DNA from: Pochonia chlamydosporia 170
Lineage: Eukaryota > Ascomycota > Sordariomycetes > Hypocreales > Clavicipitaceae
DNA: 64,000 bases
Assembly (NCBI RefSeq): GCF_001653235.2
Contig: NC_035791.1
Span: 5,890,001 to 5,954,000 of the forward strand
Reading direction: 5' to 3'
Numbering within the stretch: position 1 is the stretch's first letter; every line of letters begins with the position of its first letter. This document shows positions 53,293 to 63,140 of the stretch, in pieces. The position numbers and the translations under genes were made by a program. The notes under the pieces were generated by a model. That model ran no database searches and was not told the origin of the DNA. It saw only the letters and a program-made list of their open reading frames with translations.

Positions 53293-54346
53293 TATCTAAA
53301 ACTTACTAAAATAACCTTTAGAACATAAGAGCTAATATCAGGCAAATTCTTTTTTTTATAATATTACCATAAGAAACCCTATAGGGTTAAGTGCTAAACT
53401 AACGCAAGACTTAACTATTAGACATAATTAAGATAATATAAACCTAGATTAATAAGCTCTAGGAAGCTATCTAATAATAATTACCCTGCCCACGTTAAGT
53501 CCTTTCTAAACTAGATTAATTTAGCAGCTATATTAAAGATTAGGACGCTTAGGCGCTTACCATAAGAGTAAAGCTTAGAGTAGATAGTATAGCAATTAGA
53601 GATAAAAATGCGTAGTTCTACTATATCTATAGCTCTCCTAGCATAAATATCTAATTAATAGTACTAGTATTTATTTAATAAGCAGAGAAGCAATATAATT
53701 AGAACCTATTATAACTTCTTAATTATCTAGAATAAATCTTTAATAACCCTAATAAGGCAAAGAAAGCAGGGTAGTGCCTATAAGAGCTACAGTAAGAAAT
53801 AAGGCTCTTACTAGTATACCTCTCTAGATTTAAGATAATACTCTTTAAAGCAGGAGCAGACTCTTAGCTAGATAACGCAAAGATAACTATACTTATTAGC
53901 AGCCTTAATAAAGAGATAAAATAATAACTAGGCAGGCAGCTTTACCTTCTAATAAACTATAATAAATTTATACATATGCTTCTAGCTCTAGAAGACTAAG
54001 TTAATATAGGATTAGTACAGTATAAAAATAACTTAATAGACTAGGAATAAATAAAGATAGTAGTAGTAAAGATTATACTAGTAGTATTAATAATATAATA
54101 ATAAAAATAGCATAATAATAGGAAATACATATAATATAGCTTATTAGACTACTAGGTTTAGAAATATAAGTACTAGCTAACTTAAAGCTAATCTTTATTA
54201 GCCTCTTTAGAATAAATAGGTTACGTGTAGATACTAGCACTAGTTAAAGCACTAAGAACCAAAATAACAGCCAGATAGACTAGATATAAGAATAGCAATA
54301 GTAACTACCTAGGTAGCTCTTATCTTAATAGTTAGAAAGGGGGTAA

Positions 54347-54541
54347 TATCACAGGCTATACCTGGTATCTAAGACCTAGCTCTGCTAGGTCTGTAATTAG
54401 GTTATTTTGCTTAGTCTTAATAACTACTTAACCACAAGCTTAAGGCAAGCCTTAAGCTTTAATCTTTCCTTTCTCCTTAGTTTTAGATAGACAATATGGA
54501 GGCACCCTTTTGTTGAATAGACACAGGCCACGCCCGTTACA
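54347..54541 (+). repeat. Right LTR
   Basis: 195 bp. It starts TATCACAGGC, where the terminal TG has become TA by a transition, and ends CCCGTTACA. Confidence 0.88.
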
Positions 54542-54546
54542 ACTAT
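54542..54546 (+). repeat. Target-site duplication ACTAT, right copy
   Basis: Matches the left copy at 53093-53097. Confidence 0.8.
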
Positions 54547-55218
54547 ACAGGCTCCCTCAGTTGCGCACACAACACTAAAGACTGGGCTTTAAGCCCAAAC
54601 CTTTACACTTACTAATTTTAAGGCAAAATGGAGAGAATTTAACGTAGAGATAGATATTTTATAAACTTAATAATAAGGCAGAAAATAGTAATATCTTTTC
54701 TATTAGTATAGTTATTTATTAAAGAAGAATATACAGCTAAATAAAAACCTTTTAAGCCTATAGCTTATAGATAGAATTAAGGAAACTAGATTAAATATTT
54801 ATTATATTTAAGGTTTTAATCTCTATTTTCTTTTAATGCCATCTTTAATAGAAAGGCAATATACTTATCTTAATTAACTGTAAATCTAGCACTACCACTT
54901 GCTATAAGCTATAATGCACTCGTCTAACCTCAAGTAATTATAGTAATTATTTATCTAACTATTTACCTTAATGCTATTTAAGTTTAAAGCCGTGCGGCAC
55001 CGAAAGCGTAAGAACAAATCTGTGGGAGAGGCGTGTGTAAGTTTGTATGTAGTTCCCAAAGATGGGTGGGCCCGACACCTATCGCCTCTCTGGTCCGCAC
55101 CTGCTCAAAACTCGGATGGGCGGTGGGGCCGACCATGTGTTTGCACACCCGGGTACGGACTATAGATATTCTGATTCACGACGCGCAATGTCATGTTATG
55201 TAATGTAATGATGGATCA
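54547..55218. other. AT-rich, RIP-like tract and unannotated flank
   Basis: 54600-54980 is very A/T-rich, with many TA steps and no open frame, as expected of another RIP-mutated relic; no ends were found. Near 54985 the composition returns abruptly to normal. A GGGCTTTAAGCCC palindrome lies at about 54585. Confidence 0.45.
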
Positions 55219-55491
55219 ATGATCTTATTCACTCTTATGCTCTTGTGTACAGTAATAACTGTGGCAGCGAGCCCAACCCGCAAAGTCCCCAGTCAGCCAC
55301 CATTTGCCTCCGGAGTGGTCCGAGGCCGAACCGACCGGACCGGACCGGATAAACAGTTCTGTGCGCTAATGGGCCGGTTGGGGAGACCCGACGCGACGTC
55401 CGGACCGTCGTCGCCAGAGTCCGCGGGTAAGCCAAAGGACAGTGACAACATAATTGAAAGTCTGCGTGCATTTTCGGTGACAGACTATTAA
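55219..55491 (+). CDS. Candidate small secreted protein, 90 residues
   Basis: Not recognised. One exon from ATG at 55219. The N-terminus (MILFTLMLLCTVITVAASP) is a strong signal-peptide pattern with an Ala-x-Ser exit. The rest is Pro/Arg/Ser-rich with a single cysteine and no known domain. A CTATAGATA box lies about 60 bases upstream. Position beside an AT-rich, transposon-bearing tract resembles the setting of fungal effector genes, but a chance hydrophobic start cannot be excluded. Part of the frame is read from GACCGGACC words, similar to those in the inverted repeat at 61033. Confidence 0.35.
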   Translation: MILFTLMLLCTVITVAASPTRKVPSQPPFASGVVRGRTDRTGPDKQFCALMGRLGRPDATSGPSSPESAGKPKDSDNIIESLRAFSVTDY

Positions 55492-55900
55492 AGCTTTGAT
55501 GCTTGGAAGTATATGTTTTTCTTTTCTTGTGGTGGAAGGGGGGGGTGGAGGAGAGGAGAGGCGGACATGTCCAATCTGACAAGCTATCAACCGACGCAAA
55601 ATGACTACCGAGCACACAACGAACAGCAAGTCCTGGAAGGACAAGCTCGGTTTATTTGATGCTGCCAGTCTTCTCTCTGCAAAGAATTTGTCGGATAAAA
55701 ACGACAAACAGCCTGTACCAGCTGAGAAATTGTGGCGCTGATCTGGATTCTTGTAGATGGCATACCCAAGGGCTGCCCAAGCACAATATCCCATGACTGC
55801 GGGTAAGTTTCTGCCCACAAATGCCGCCACTTTTGAACCACACCTAGCTAAGGATTACTGGCATCATCAAGTAGGTGTCGGGTGGCCCCAACGGTGTAGG
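55492..55900. other. Intergenic region
   Basis: A minus-strand open frame (55830-55366) crosses this region but has no conserved features. A GGAAGGGGGGGGTGGAGGAG purine run lies near 55534-55555. No supported gene. Confidence 0.35.
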
Positions 55901-58057
55901 TTATACTTCGGGCACCGGTATTTCGGCCATGATATCGTGGAAAATCGACAAATCAGGATCCATCGCCCACAGACCAGAAGGTAATCGGCTGTGTTGCATC
56001 AGTTCCCAGTCGGAAGCAAGCTGCATTGGGTGGTCATCTCTCCAAAGTTGCTGGGTGGCAGAGTCAGGCTGGGAAAGAGAATGCCCTTCAGTCGACTGTT
56101 GAATGTCTACGGGCAAGCCGGGAGACGCCGGTACCGGCGCATCAAATTGGCCGCTCGCATACTTCTGACACATATTCTCCAATACACAGCCATAAATTGC
56201 AGGTCGCGTGTCGGCTGTAATGCCGAAGGACTGCATCAGAAGGGAGAAGTTTTTCACAAGGAGAAGAAAGTCTTCACGTCGTTCCACGGGTATGACACCG
56301 CTGGCTAGTGAGCGGAGGATGTAGAGACAAATATATGCCATCAACACAAAGGCAAAATCACAGACATATCGCAGTCGATCCTTATAAACAGGCGACAGAT
56401 TCTGGAGGAAATGAATGAAATCTTTGGCGGCCTCAAGGCTCTCAGGAAGCGCAACGTACGGCTCTCCAGCATGGTCCAGAAGGTGGGTGACGAGATGGAA
56501 GCGAGTAAATAGGTAGTGAAAATGTAGCTGTCTCCCGTGGACTATGGCCACGTAATAGGTAAGTCAGTCAACCAAGAAATACTTGAACCTACTGCTTCTG
56601 GCGACGGGTACTTACCCTTCTCGCTAGCTACAAAGTCATTCCAATCAAGTTGCCACTGATTCAGGGCATAGTCCGCTTCTTCGATGGAAACATGCCTTTG
56701 CGCTGACAACTTCTCCCAGACCAAACACAGATCGTACTCCGCCAGAAGCCCTTCAACTTGTGGGTCATGAACGTGTTGTTCCAGCAGCTGTTTCGCTCGG
56801 CGTAAGTCGGCCGTGCTGGAGAAGGTTCGGGCACACCCGTGAATCACGGCAGAGCTACATCAGTAGGAAACAGGCCAACCTGATTAGTTTCGGCGCAAGG
56901 ACAGAGACAGGACACTTATGATGGGGAACATACTGATGGCTCATGGTGTATAGCCAGACCAACCACACCTGAGGAAGCAAATCCGGAGAATCATCACACA
57001 ATGGGGATCCAATGCCGATCTTGAATTTAACGGCATATCCCTCGACGATGCCTTTGAGTGTCAGCGCATCAAACTGATCCTCTGTTGATCTACTCCCAGA
57101 GCTGGCGCCTGTTGCCTCGCAGCAGGCGTATAAAATTACAAGCCCGTGCATATTCTCAAACACCTCTGTTTCCGGCCGGTCTGCTGTCGGCTGTAGCACC
57201 AACTCGGTCAGAATCCGACGTAAAACGCGAAAGACGCGTGAACGTAGGTTGGCCGAGTCCGGCAAATACCGTGCGACGGTGTAGACTGCAGCGAGGGCGA
57301 ATAGGGGTTGGGAAGGTAGACGACTAAACGAGGTGGCATAAAAGGACGGGATCATGGGGGCAATCCGATCTCTGAACAGTCCAAACATCTCCTGTGCGTC
57401 AGCTACCGCCAAGTTGGCCTCAGTAAGGCATCGAGTGAGATGCTCTCCCGGGCTGGCCGGACGACCATGGTCTGTGTTCGACTGATCCAGCGCTCTCTGG
57501 TCGTTGAGCGTATTGTCCGTTGGCGTGCGATTGGCCCTTGACCACAGTAACGGCCTCGTTTCAAGCTGCCGCACTGTCGAGTATGGGGTGGCTATCAAGG
57601 GAGAATGGACGGAGTACGGCTTGGATGGAGGTGGAAGGGAGGCGTCGGGGTTGGGTGTGGGTGTCACCTGCTTCCCATTCTCGTGCTCATTTCTGCGCCG
57701 TCTTTTCCGTGCAATTCCATGTCTGCTTTCGTCGGCTCTTTCACCATGTTTTGGTTGGCATGATCCGTCGGACGGTGGGTGGCCATGTCGCTGGTGCTGT
57801 CGGCCTTGTTCCAGCGCATGCAAGTGTGTGGCGACGAATGGCTCGAAGATACATTGGCGATGAAAACGAGCGCATCGTTCGCATGGCGCGGGGCCACCGG
57901 AGCATTTCATCTGTAGCCCACAAGTCAGCTTCATGCGCTCTGCTCTCTCTCGCGACTCTGAATTGTGTCATTCTTTCAAGTGGGAACGGACCTTTTGCTG
58001 ACGGCATCGCGCACACGCCTGGGACGAGCGTTTCGGAACTACATTGGAGGCCACCAT
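55901..58057 (-). CDS. Zn2Cys6 transcription factor (four exons)
   Basis: Exons on the minus strand, 58057-57992, 57910-56934, 56854-56616 and 56541-55901, give 640 residues. The first intron (81 nt, GTCCGT donor, AGCTGAC branch) splits the zinc cluster: exon 1 ends CARCRQQK and exon 2 begins MKCSGGPAPCERCARFHRQC, together CX2CX6CX6CX2CX6C at about residues 15-42. A basic stretch KRRRR near residue 97 may be a nuclear signal. The middle homology region lies in residues 170-430 (DAQEMFGLFRDRIAPMIPSF; WLVWLYTMSHHSAVIHG), and the tail is Gln/Pro/acidic. The class resembles general fungal pathway regulators, with no target assignable. Four tandem GTGGGG motifs lie about 180 bp upstream of the start. 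Confidence 0.85.
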
Positions 58058-58234
58058 TAGGATTTCAGCCGTGAGAGATTGATAAATGCATGTGGTTTAG
58101 AAAGAAGAGGGCGGCGGTTCTCGAAGGCACAAGGGGTAGAAAAGGTTTGGCTGGCATTAGAAGGGAACGCGACCCAGTCCGTGATGCAGAGTCGAGTGCA
58201 GTGACAGTGAAGCCAGGCTCTTAAGAGCACTCAG

Positions 58235-58261
58235 GTGGGGCGTGGGGCGTGGGGCGTGGGG
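58235..58261 (-). promoter_or_regulatory. Four tandem CreA-type motifs, 7-bp period
   Basis: GTGGGG occurs at 58235, 58242, 58249 and 58256, in a (GTGGGGC) tandem. This fits the CreA/Cre1 consensus SYGGRG used in carbon catabolite repression. The array lies about 180-200 bp upstream of the Zn2Cys6 gene starting at 58057. Function is inferred; a simple tandem repeat is the alternative. Confidence 0.5.
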
Positions 58262-58855
58262 CGCTTTGACTTGACTTGACCTGACATGCATGCATCCATC
58301 TGGGGAACCGAGGACAAAGCAAAGTCAGTCTGGTTGCGTGGAGAAAAAAACTGCATGTGGGGCCATGTAGAGTTTCGGCTCAAAATACAAGCTTGCCCTT
58401 GCAGGAGCCTTTTCCAACTCATTTTATGGAGAGAGCAAAATATCTTCTCCCAAGGATTTAGCGCGCGTAAACTCAACTGCATGCTGAGGAAACCTCGAGA
58501 GCAGTGAAATGTTTGGCAGGATATATGTAGTGTCTAGAGGGAAACGCGTGCTCAATTCCCCGACACAACACCAACACAGAAGTGTCACCTTGCGAACTGG
58601 GTAATATCAAATCAGCAACGCAGCGCATGACAGCCACCTCGTCGATTCACGATGGTGTGAGGCCACCCACTTGCAAGTGTACATGTACAATCTATGACAA
58701 GGCCGGCGAGAGCGGTTAGGCAACACGAGGAGCCTTTGGACATGAAAGCCGCAATGGAAACTAATTACGCATCGGGAGGCTGGGCAAACTGGGAAACCAC
58801 GAGTGGCGAGCTCCAAAACTCAGTCGATCTTGGTGTTAGGGATAACCTCATCTGA
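58262..58855. other. Intergenic region
   Basis: No supported gene; TTGACTTGACTTGACC words at 58266-58281. Confidence 0.35.
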
Positions 58856-59167
58856 TTGACTCCACTGGTCAGTGACTTCAGGAAATTGATGGCAGAACGC
58901 GTCACCCAACCGAGATCCGCGTCATGGTACGTTCCGAATCAAGGTGTCATGGATGGGCAAGGAACACCAGGAGGGTGGTCGATTGATGGCGCAATTTTCT
59001 CTGTGTGCTGCGACGTGGTTGGTCCTGCAATTTGTCTTTCGCTTATTTCGATTAAGGGAAAGGGACTTTGTGTGGACGTTACTTGGCGGAAGGGTGTGAT
59101 TGATGATTTGGTTGGGGAGAAGCTTGCCCAAGATTTGGAGGAGTGGCTAAAGTACATTGCGAAATGA
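58856..59167 (+). pseudogene. Orphan C-terminus resembling a fungal acyltransferase
   Basis: A 103-codon frame without an ATG at its start (TTG) and with no open frame upstream. The sequence looks like the end of a condensation/acyltransferase-type fold: W-x-I-D-x-A-x-F-S (WSIDGAIFSVCCDVVGPAI), then LISIKGKGLCVDVTWRKGV and a final helix EKLAQDLEEWL. Internal ATGs at 58888 or 58951 would leave incomplete domains. I read it as a fragment of a lost gene; assignment to the family is from pattern memory and only moderately safe. Confidence 0.45.
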
Positions 59168-60633
59168 GTGAACGACAGCAACGACTTGGGAAGGCTAACA
59201 ACTAAAGTCAAAGTAAAGTCGTGCTAAAGATGTGTCTTCCTTTAACGTCTCTCGGGGAATATTTGATATGAAGGTAAACCAGGGTGCAATGTTTCAATTC
59301 AATCCATATACAAATTCACTGAGTAATGTAAGATGGTTATTGGCAAGAACTTATAAAGCATAAGGAGCTTGATTGACTGCTTTTGGTCGGTACTCTGTGA
59401 TTATCTGCATACTGTTGAGAATGTTGTAGTCATAAATCCTTGCCGAGTGACCCCGTAAGGCATGGGCTTCCTGAAACACAGCTCTCCACCTCAGCAAGGG
59501 GCACACCACAGCTAGCTTACAAACTCAGCGGCAGGGGCAAGATTCGATCGATATACATCAGCTTGTCTGACTAGCAATATAAACTGGCTAGGGAACAAGG
59601 AACTAAAGAGCTATATAACATCTGCGCGAAAAAAGACAAATCATACCAACCTCACGATCTCATTTCCGAATACCCTTTAAATATTATCAATATTTCTCGT
59701 AAACCAGAAAGCTATCGGGTAACACATCTCGTTAAAGAAACCGGAAAACTATCTCTAGATTATACAAGAGGTAGAGGTCTGAATTAAAGAGTGTTTAACC
59801 AATATATTAAGGCAGTTATATCACAGTTAATTTAAAGCAAAAAAACCTCGTCTTCAGCAGCGGTTATAGCGACTGAGAGTGTCAAGAGCTTTTTGTGGCG
59901 TTTGGGACTTAAGTGTAAAACACAGTTGTATTATCAAAGATTGTGAGGGTGTTATAAGAAGCTAGGATAAAAGGCGTCACGGCTTTAAGCACCCATAATC
60001 CGTATCATCGGTTAACCGCTAAGGGACGTTGGATGTGTCGGTAATGCTGTGTAGGCATGTCAGCCGAAAATAATTGTGCAGAGCGACAACCTTCACCAGC
60101 TACGTACTTATTCTAAACGAACCATGCCGCTTATTGTTTTGGTGCCTATGTTGAGCAACCAATTTGGGAGCAAAAAAGAAATGGCAGCGTATGATTCCAG
60201 TTGGGGGCAGGAACCCGCCCAGCCGCCAATGCAAAATACCAGACGTTAAACAAGAATTCGTCCAGCTTTGGACTATGTCACTAAAACAGACAGTGATTTA
60301 GCATTAGGACGTCGATAACAGACGAGGACATTAATGTGGAACTCGAGTTGAAAACACAAGCGGAAGGGAATCGCGCGGTGGCCAGTTCTCCCCGAAAGAT
60401 CATCGGCAAAACAGATCTTCCGAAACAGGGGTATTGGCTTATCGAGGTACGGGCTTGCCTCAACACAACAATCGGGCTGATGTGTCCTCCGCAATATCGA
60501 AACAGCGGGGTAACAAACAACACATGAGACATCGCTTTTGGGGTCGAATGTGGTACCGCCAATAAGCTGTGCAGAATTGCCTTTGGATAGAGCTTCCTTA
60601 ACATCGAACAAGTCTGCCAAAAGTTGTTACCAC
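59168..60633. other. Intergenic region with an AT-rich central tract
   Basis: From about 59570 to 59980 the sequence is A/T-rich and gene-like words are broken by stops in all frames, suggesting a degraded repeat. No ends recognised. The remainder has no supported gene. Confidence 0.35.
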
Positions 60634-60866
60634 TGTCACGGGCTATGCCCGATGCTGTGGACCCGGCTCTGCCGGGCCCGGAGCTTCGGTGCCGGACCAG
60701 TTCGACGTGCGGAAATTACGTCAGTCGCCTAAACTGCCACGCAGCAGCAATATGGTCGCGAGCTCGAGGCTCGCCCCGAGCTTGCTTTCTCCTTTTCTTC
60801 CTTAGCTTTAGATAGACAATTGTACGGCAACCTTATGTTGAACAAACAGTGGCCCAGCCTCTCACA
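60634..60866 (+). mobile_element. Solo LTR of the same family, largely not RIP-mutated
   Basis: 233 bp, starting TGTCACGGGCTATGCCCG and ending CTCTCACA, bounded by the 5-bp duplication ACCAC at 60629-60633 and 60867-60871. It shares the terminal TGTCACGGGC, the CTCTGCC-GG core and the TTTAGATAGACAAT block with the LTRs at 53098. The body is G/C-rich where those LTRs are A/T-rich. It is 38 bp longer. A solo LTR arises by recombination between two LTRs. Confidence 0.85.
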
Positions 60867-61032
60867 ACCACTACCTGATCACTGTCACCATCAGCAGCTG
60901 TGCTGCAAAGCAGTTCTGACCATCATCGCTTGTTTTTGGGCTGTATCTTCCAGCAATGTTGACTCCCGAGCAGTGATCGGCATGATCTGGTCCGACTTGG
61001 TCCCGGTCCGGTCTGAGGATTTCTCGAAACCA

Positions 61033-61405
61033 TGGTCGGACCGGTTGGTCGGACCGGTCCGACCATTAACCCATGGCTCTCAAGAGAGATATCTTGCTTG
61101 GTTAACTTTGGAATTGTTTGCCCCTTCACTTATGTCAGCTGAGTGCTAATATGTTTTACAGAATGCCAATTTATTCTGTCTATCATCGGGACAGGTTGAG
61201 GGTTGATATTATGGAACTGTGTAAGTGTTTCCGGGCGTGGTATGGAAAGCCCCATGTTGAGGATGATGGCCAAAGTGAGCAGAATAAGGACGACAAGGAT
61301 ATAACGAGCATATGAAAGAAAGGCATACTTCCTTGTTTGTTCCACTGCTTCAACCGTGCTTATTGGTCTCGTTGGTCAGACCGGTCCGACCAACCGGTCC
61401 GACCA
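61033..61405. mobile_element. Inverted-repeat element (MITE-like), 33-bp arms
   Basis: The arm at 61033-61065 (TGGTCGGACCGGTTGGTC, then GGACCGGTCCGACCA) and the complement of 61373-61405 differ at one base in 33. The similarity continues weakly outward to TGATCGG at about 60974 and CCGATCA at about 61467, so the full element may be near 490 bp. The arms are themselves made of GGTCGGACC palindromic words. The interior has no transposase. No target duplication was found, so classification as a MITE is provisional. Confidence 0.55.
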
Positions 61406-63140
61406 CAGTGGCTTGGTCTGGTTTGACCTAATCCCCCCCAGGCCAGGACAGCCCAGACCACTCCGATCATCGTACCTGCCTTAGGGCAGCACATGGTCAC
61501 GGCAGTAGCAAGAGCTGTTGGTGTACAAGGAAAATATAGGGTGTACAGGTCATTACCATAGGGATAACTGTAGCTGGGAAAATGGTGTTAGTTAAGCGAC
61601 CAAAAACGAAGAGGGCAAAGGCAGATACCTGTACAGTCAATATTGTAGGAGACAGGAGGTTAGATCATCTTGCGTGCCCCGTATTTGCGACTGGCCCGGA
61701 TCTCTCCCGTCTGTGGATATTCGTGGCTGGCTGGCGCCTTTCGCGACAGGCCAGAAAATGAACTTGTTCTTGATGCATCTATAGTGTCTTCTCTGAAGAT
61801 TCGGTCCGAATTGGAAGAGTTTGTGGAGGACCCGACGGTTTGGGTCAACGTCAACGGTGCGGAGGCGGAGGCGGGGTGGTCCATGTGTTTGATTGTGGTT
61901 GCCGATGTTCCTGGGTTCGCCGCTCGCCAAGGAATTTTCCGGCGTCTGCATCAGGAAGATACTGTCCGACGGTGTTTGGATTTGACGCTGTCCATGACTG
62001 GAGCCGCTGTGTGAATGAAGCCCCGTGGCGCTCTTGAGAAGCCCTTGTTAAAGGCAAGATCGGCGCCCTGTCCGGCACGTTGCAGGCATTCTTGGCAGTG
62101 CTGCGATACTGCCAAAACGCGGCAACAAGTTGACGGGCCGGTGGATCATGTGGCTGGCAATGCTAGCGTTGGCGCCAAAGTCAACGACAACTGAGCCCAG
62201 GGGTACAGTACACCGAGGTGATTGTTGGCAGTAGCCCATGATTATTGTTGTGAGATGTTCTAGCTGTTTCACATGGTTTAAGTGTTTGAGTTGAGCCGAA
62301 GGCTGAGATGGTAATTGGCAAGGTGAACCATTTAATTTTCTCTTTGGTGTGTAGACTATTATGCCATCAGCTATCTTTTATTTTTGGGTGTTTAAAGCAT
62401 AAAGACCAATTTGCGAATTGGATTGAATCACCAACTCTACTGCAAAGTCTCGAGTTCCTTGTTGCGGCAGTATCCAACCATAAAGAACAAGATAGACACA
62501 GAATTCATTGCTCAAGTATTTGCCGAGGCGTCGCTTGATTGAACATTGACAGAAAACCTGAGTAGCTGCCAAATCTGGAATGGCCCAGCTCACAGTTAAA
62601 TGTTTCAAGCGCCTCTTTATTTTCAGGTACTGTGACTTTGTTAGTTTGGCCCGTACAATGAGCACTGCCAGTCCGCCAGTCTAAATCAAGGTTCAGCCCT
62701 CCGCCAAGTTTTAGCTTCATTCAACAAAAGTCGCAATCACGGCGTTCTTCTCCCCTATGTATGTTACTGACAGGCCCTGCCTGCAAAGGCATCACTTCGG
62801 TCAAATTTCTTTTGATTGACAGAATATCGTGCCTAGTTGGTTTCATCGAGTAATAGATCTGGTGCCCAGTCCATCCCAATGCGGGGTTTCTCCGTAAAAG
62901 AATAAAGCTTTTGGGAGTTGACCGAGGCCTCATCTTAAACACATGTGCGGCACTTGCACAACCTTATTGCTATTGGTGGTGTTGTTGTTGTTGGCAGGCT
63001 GAGCTAATTGCAGCTTATCATGCATATATAAGAAGCCAGCCAGCCTGAATGTCCTCGACGTAGAGGCTTTAACTGCTATGCTGGCTCGGTTCTTACTTTA
63101 CTAGCTTTATTATTCCCAAGTAGATAGCCAAGCTGATGCT
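61406..63140. other. Intergenic region before the glycosidase gene
   Basis: A 115-codon plus-strand frame at 61670-62014 starts at TTG and has no family match; it could be an exon fragment. A 71-codon minus-strand frame at 62720-62505 starts with ATG but contains an intron-like ACTAAC..CACAG signal. Neither is supported. TATAT words near 63020 may be the TATA region for the gene at 63141. Confidence 0.35.

Larger units (their letters stand above)
53098..54541 (+). mobile_element. Short LTR retrotransposon remnant, RIP-mutated
   Basis: Two 195-bp LTRs (53098-53292 and 54347-54541) flank a 1054-bp A/T-rich interior. The element starts TGTCACGGGC, ends CGTTACA and is bounded by the 5-bp target duplication ACTAT. 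A purine run (AGAAAGGGGG) just before the right LTR fits a polypurine tract and gives plus orientation. The interior has no open frame for gag or pol and is full of TA steps, so it is a mutated or non-autonomous element. The LTRs differ at about 17 sites, all transitions. Confidence 0.88.

Noticed and set aside
55366..55830. Minus-strand frame of 154 codons with a hydrophobic start
   Set aside because: Ends in low-complexity sequence read from a purine/pyrimidine run; no domain and overlaps other equally open frames.
61670..62014. 115-codon plus-strand frame
   Set aside because: Starts at TTG with no ATG, no recognised domain; possible exon fragment but not enough to call.
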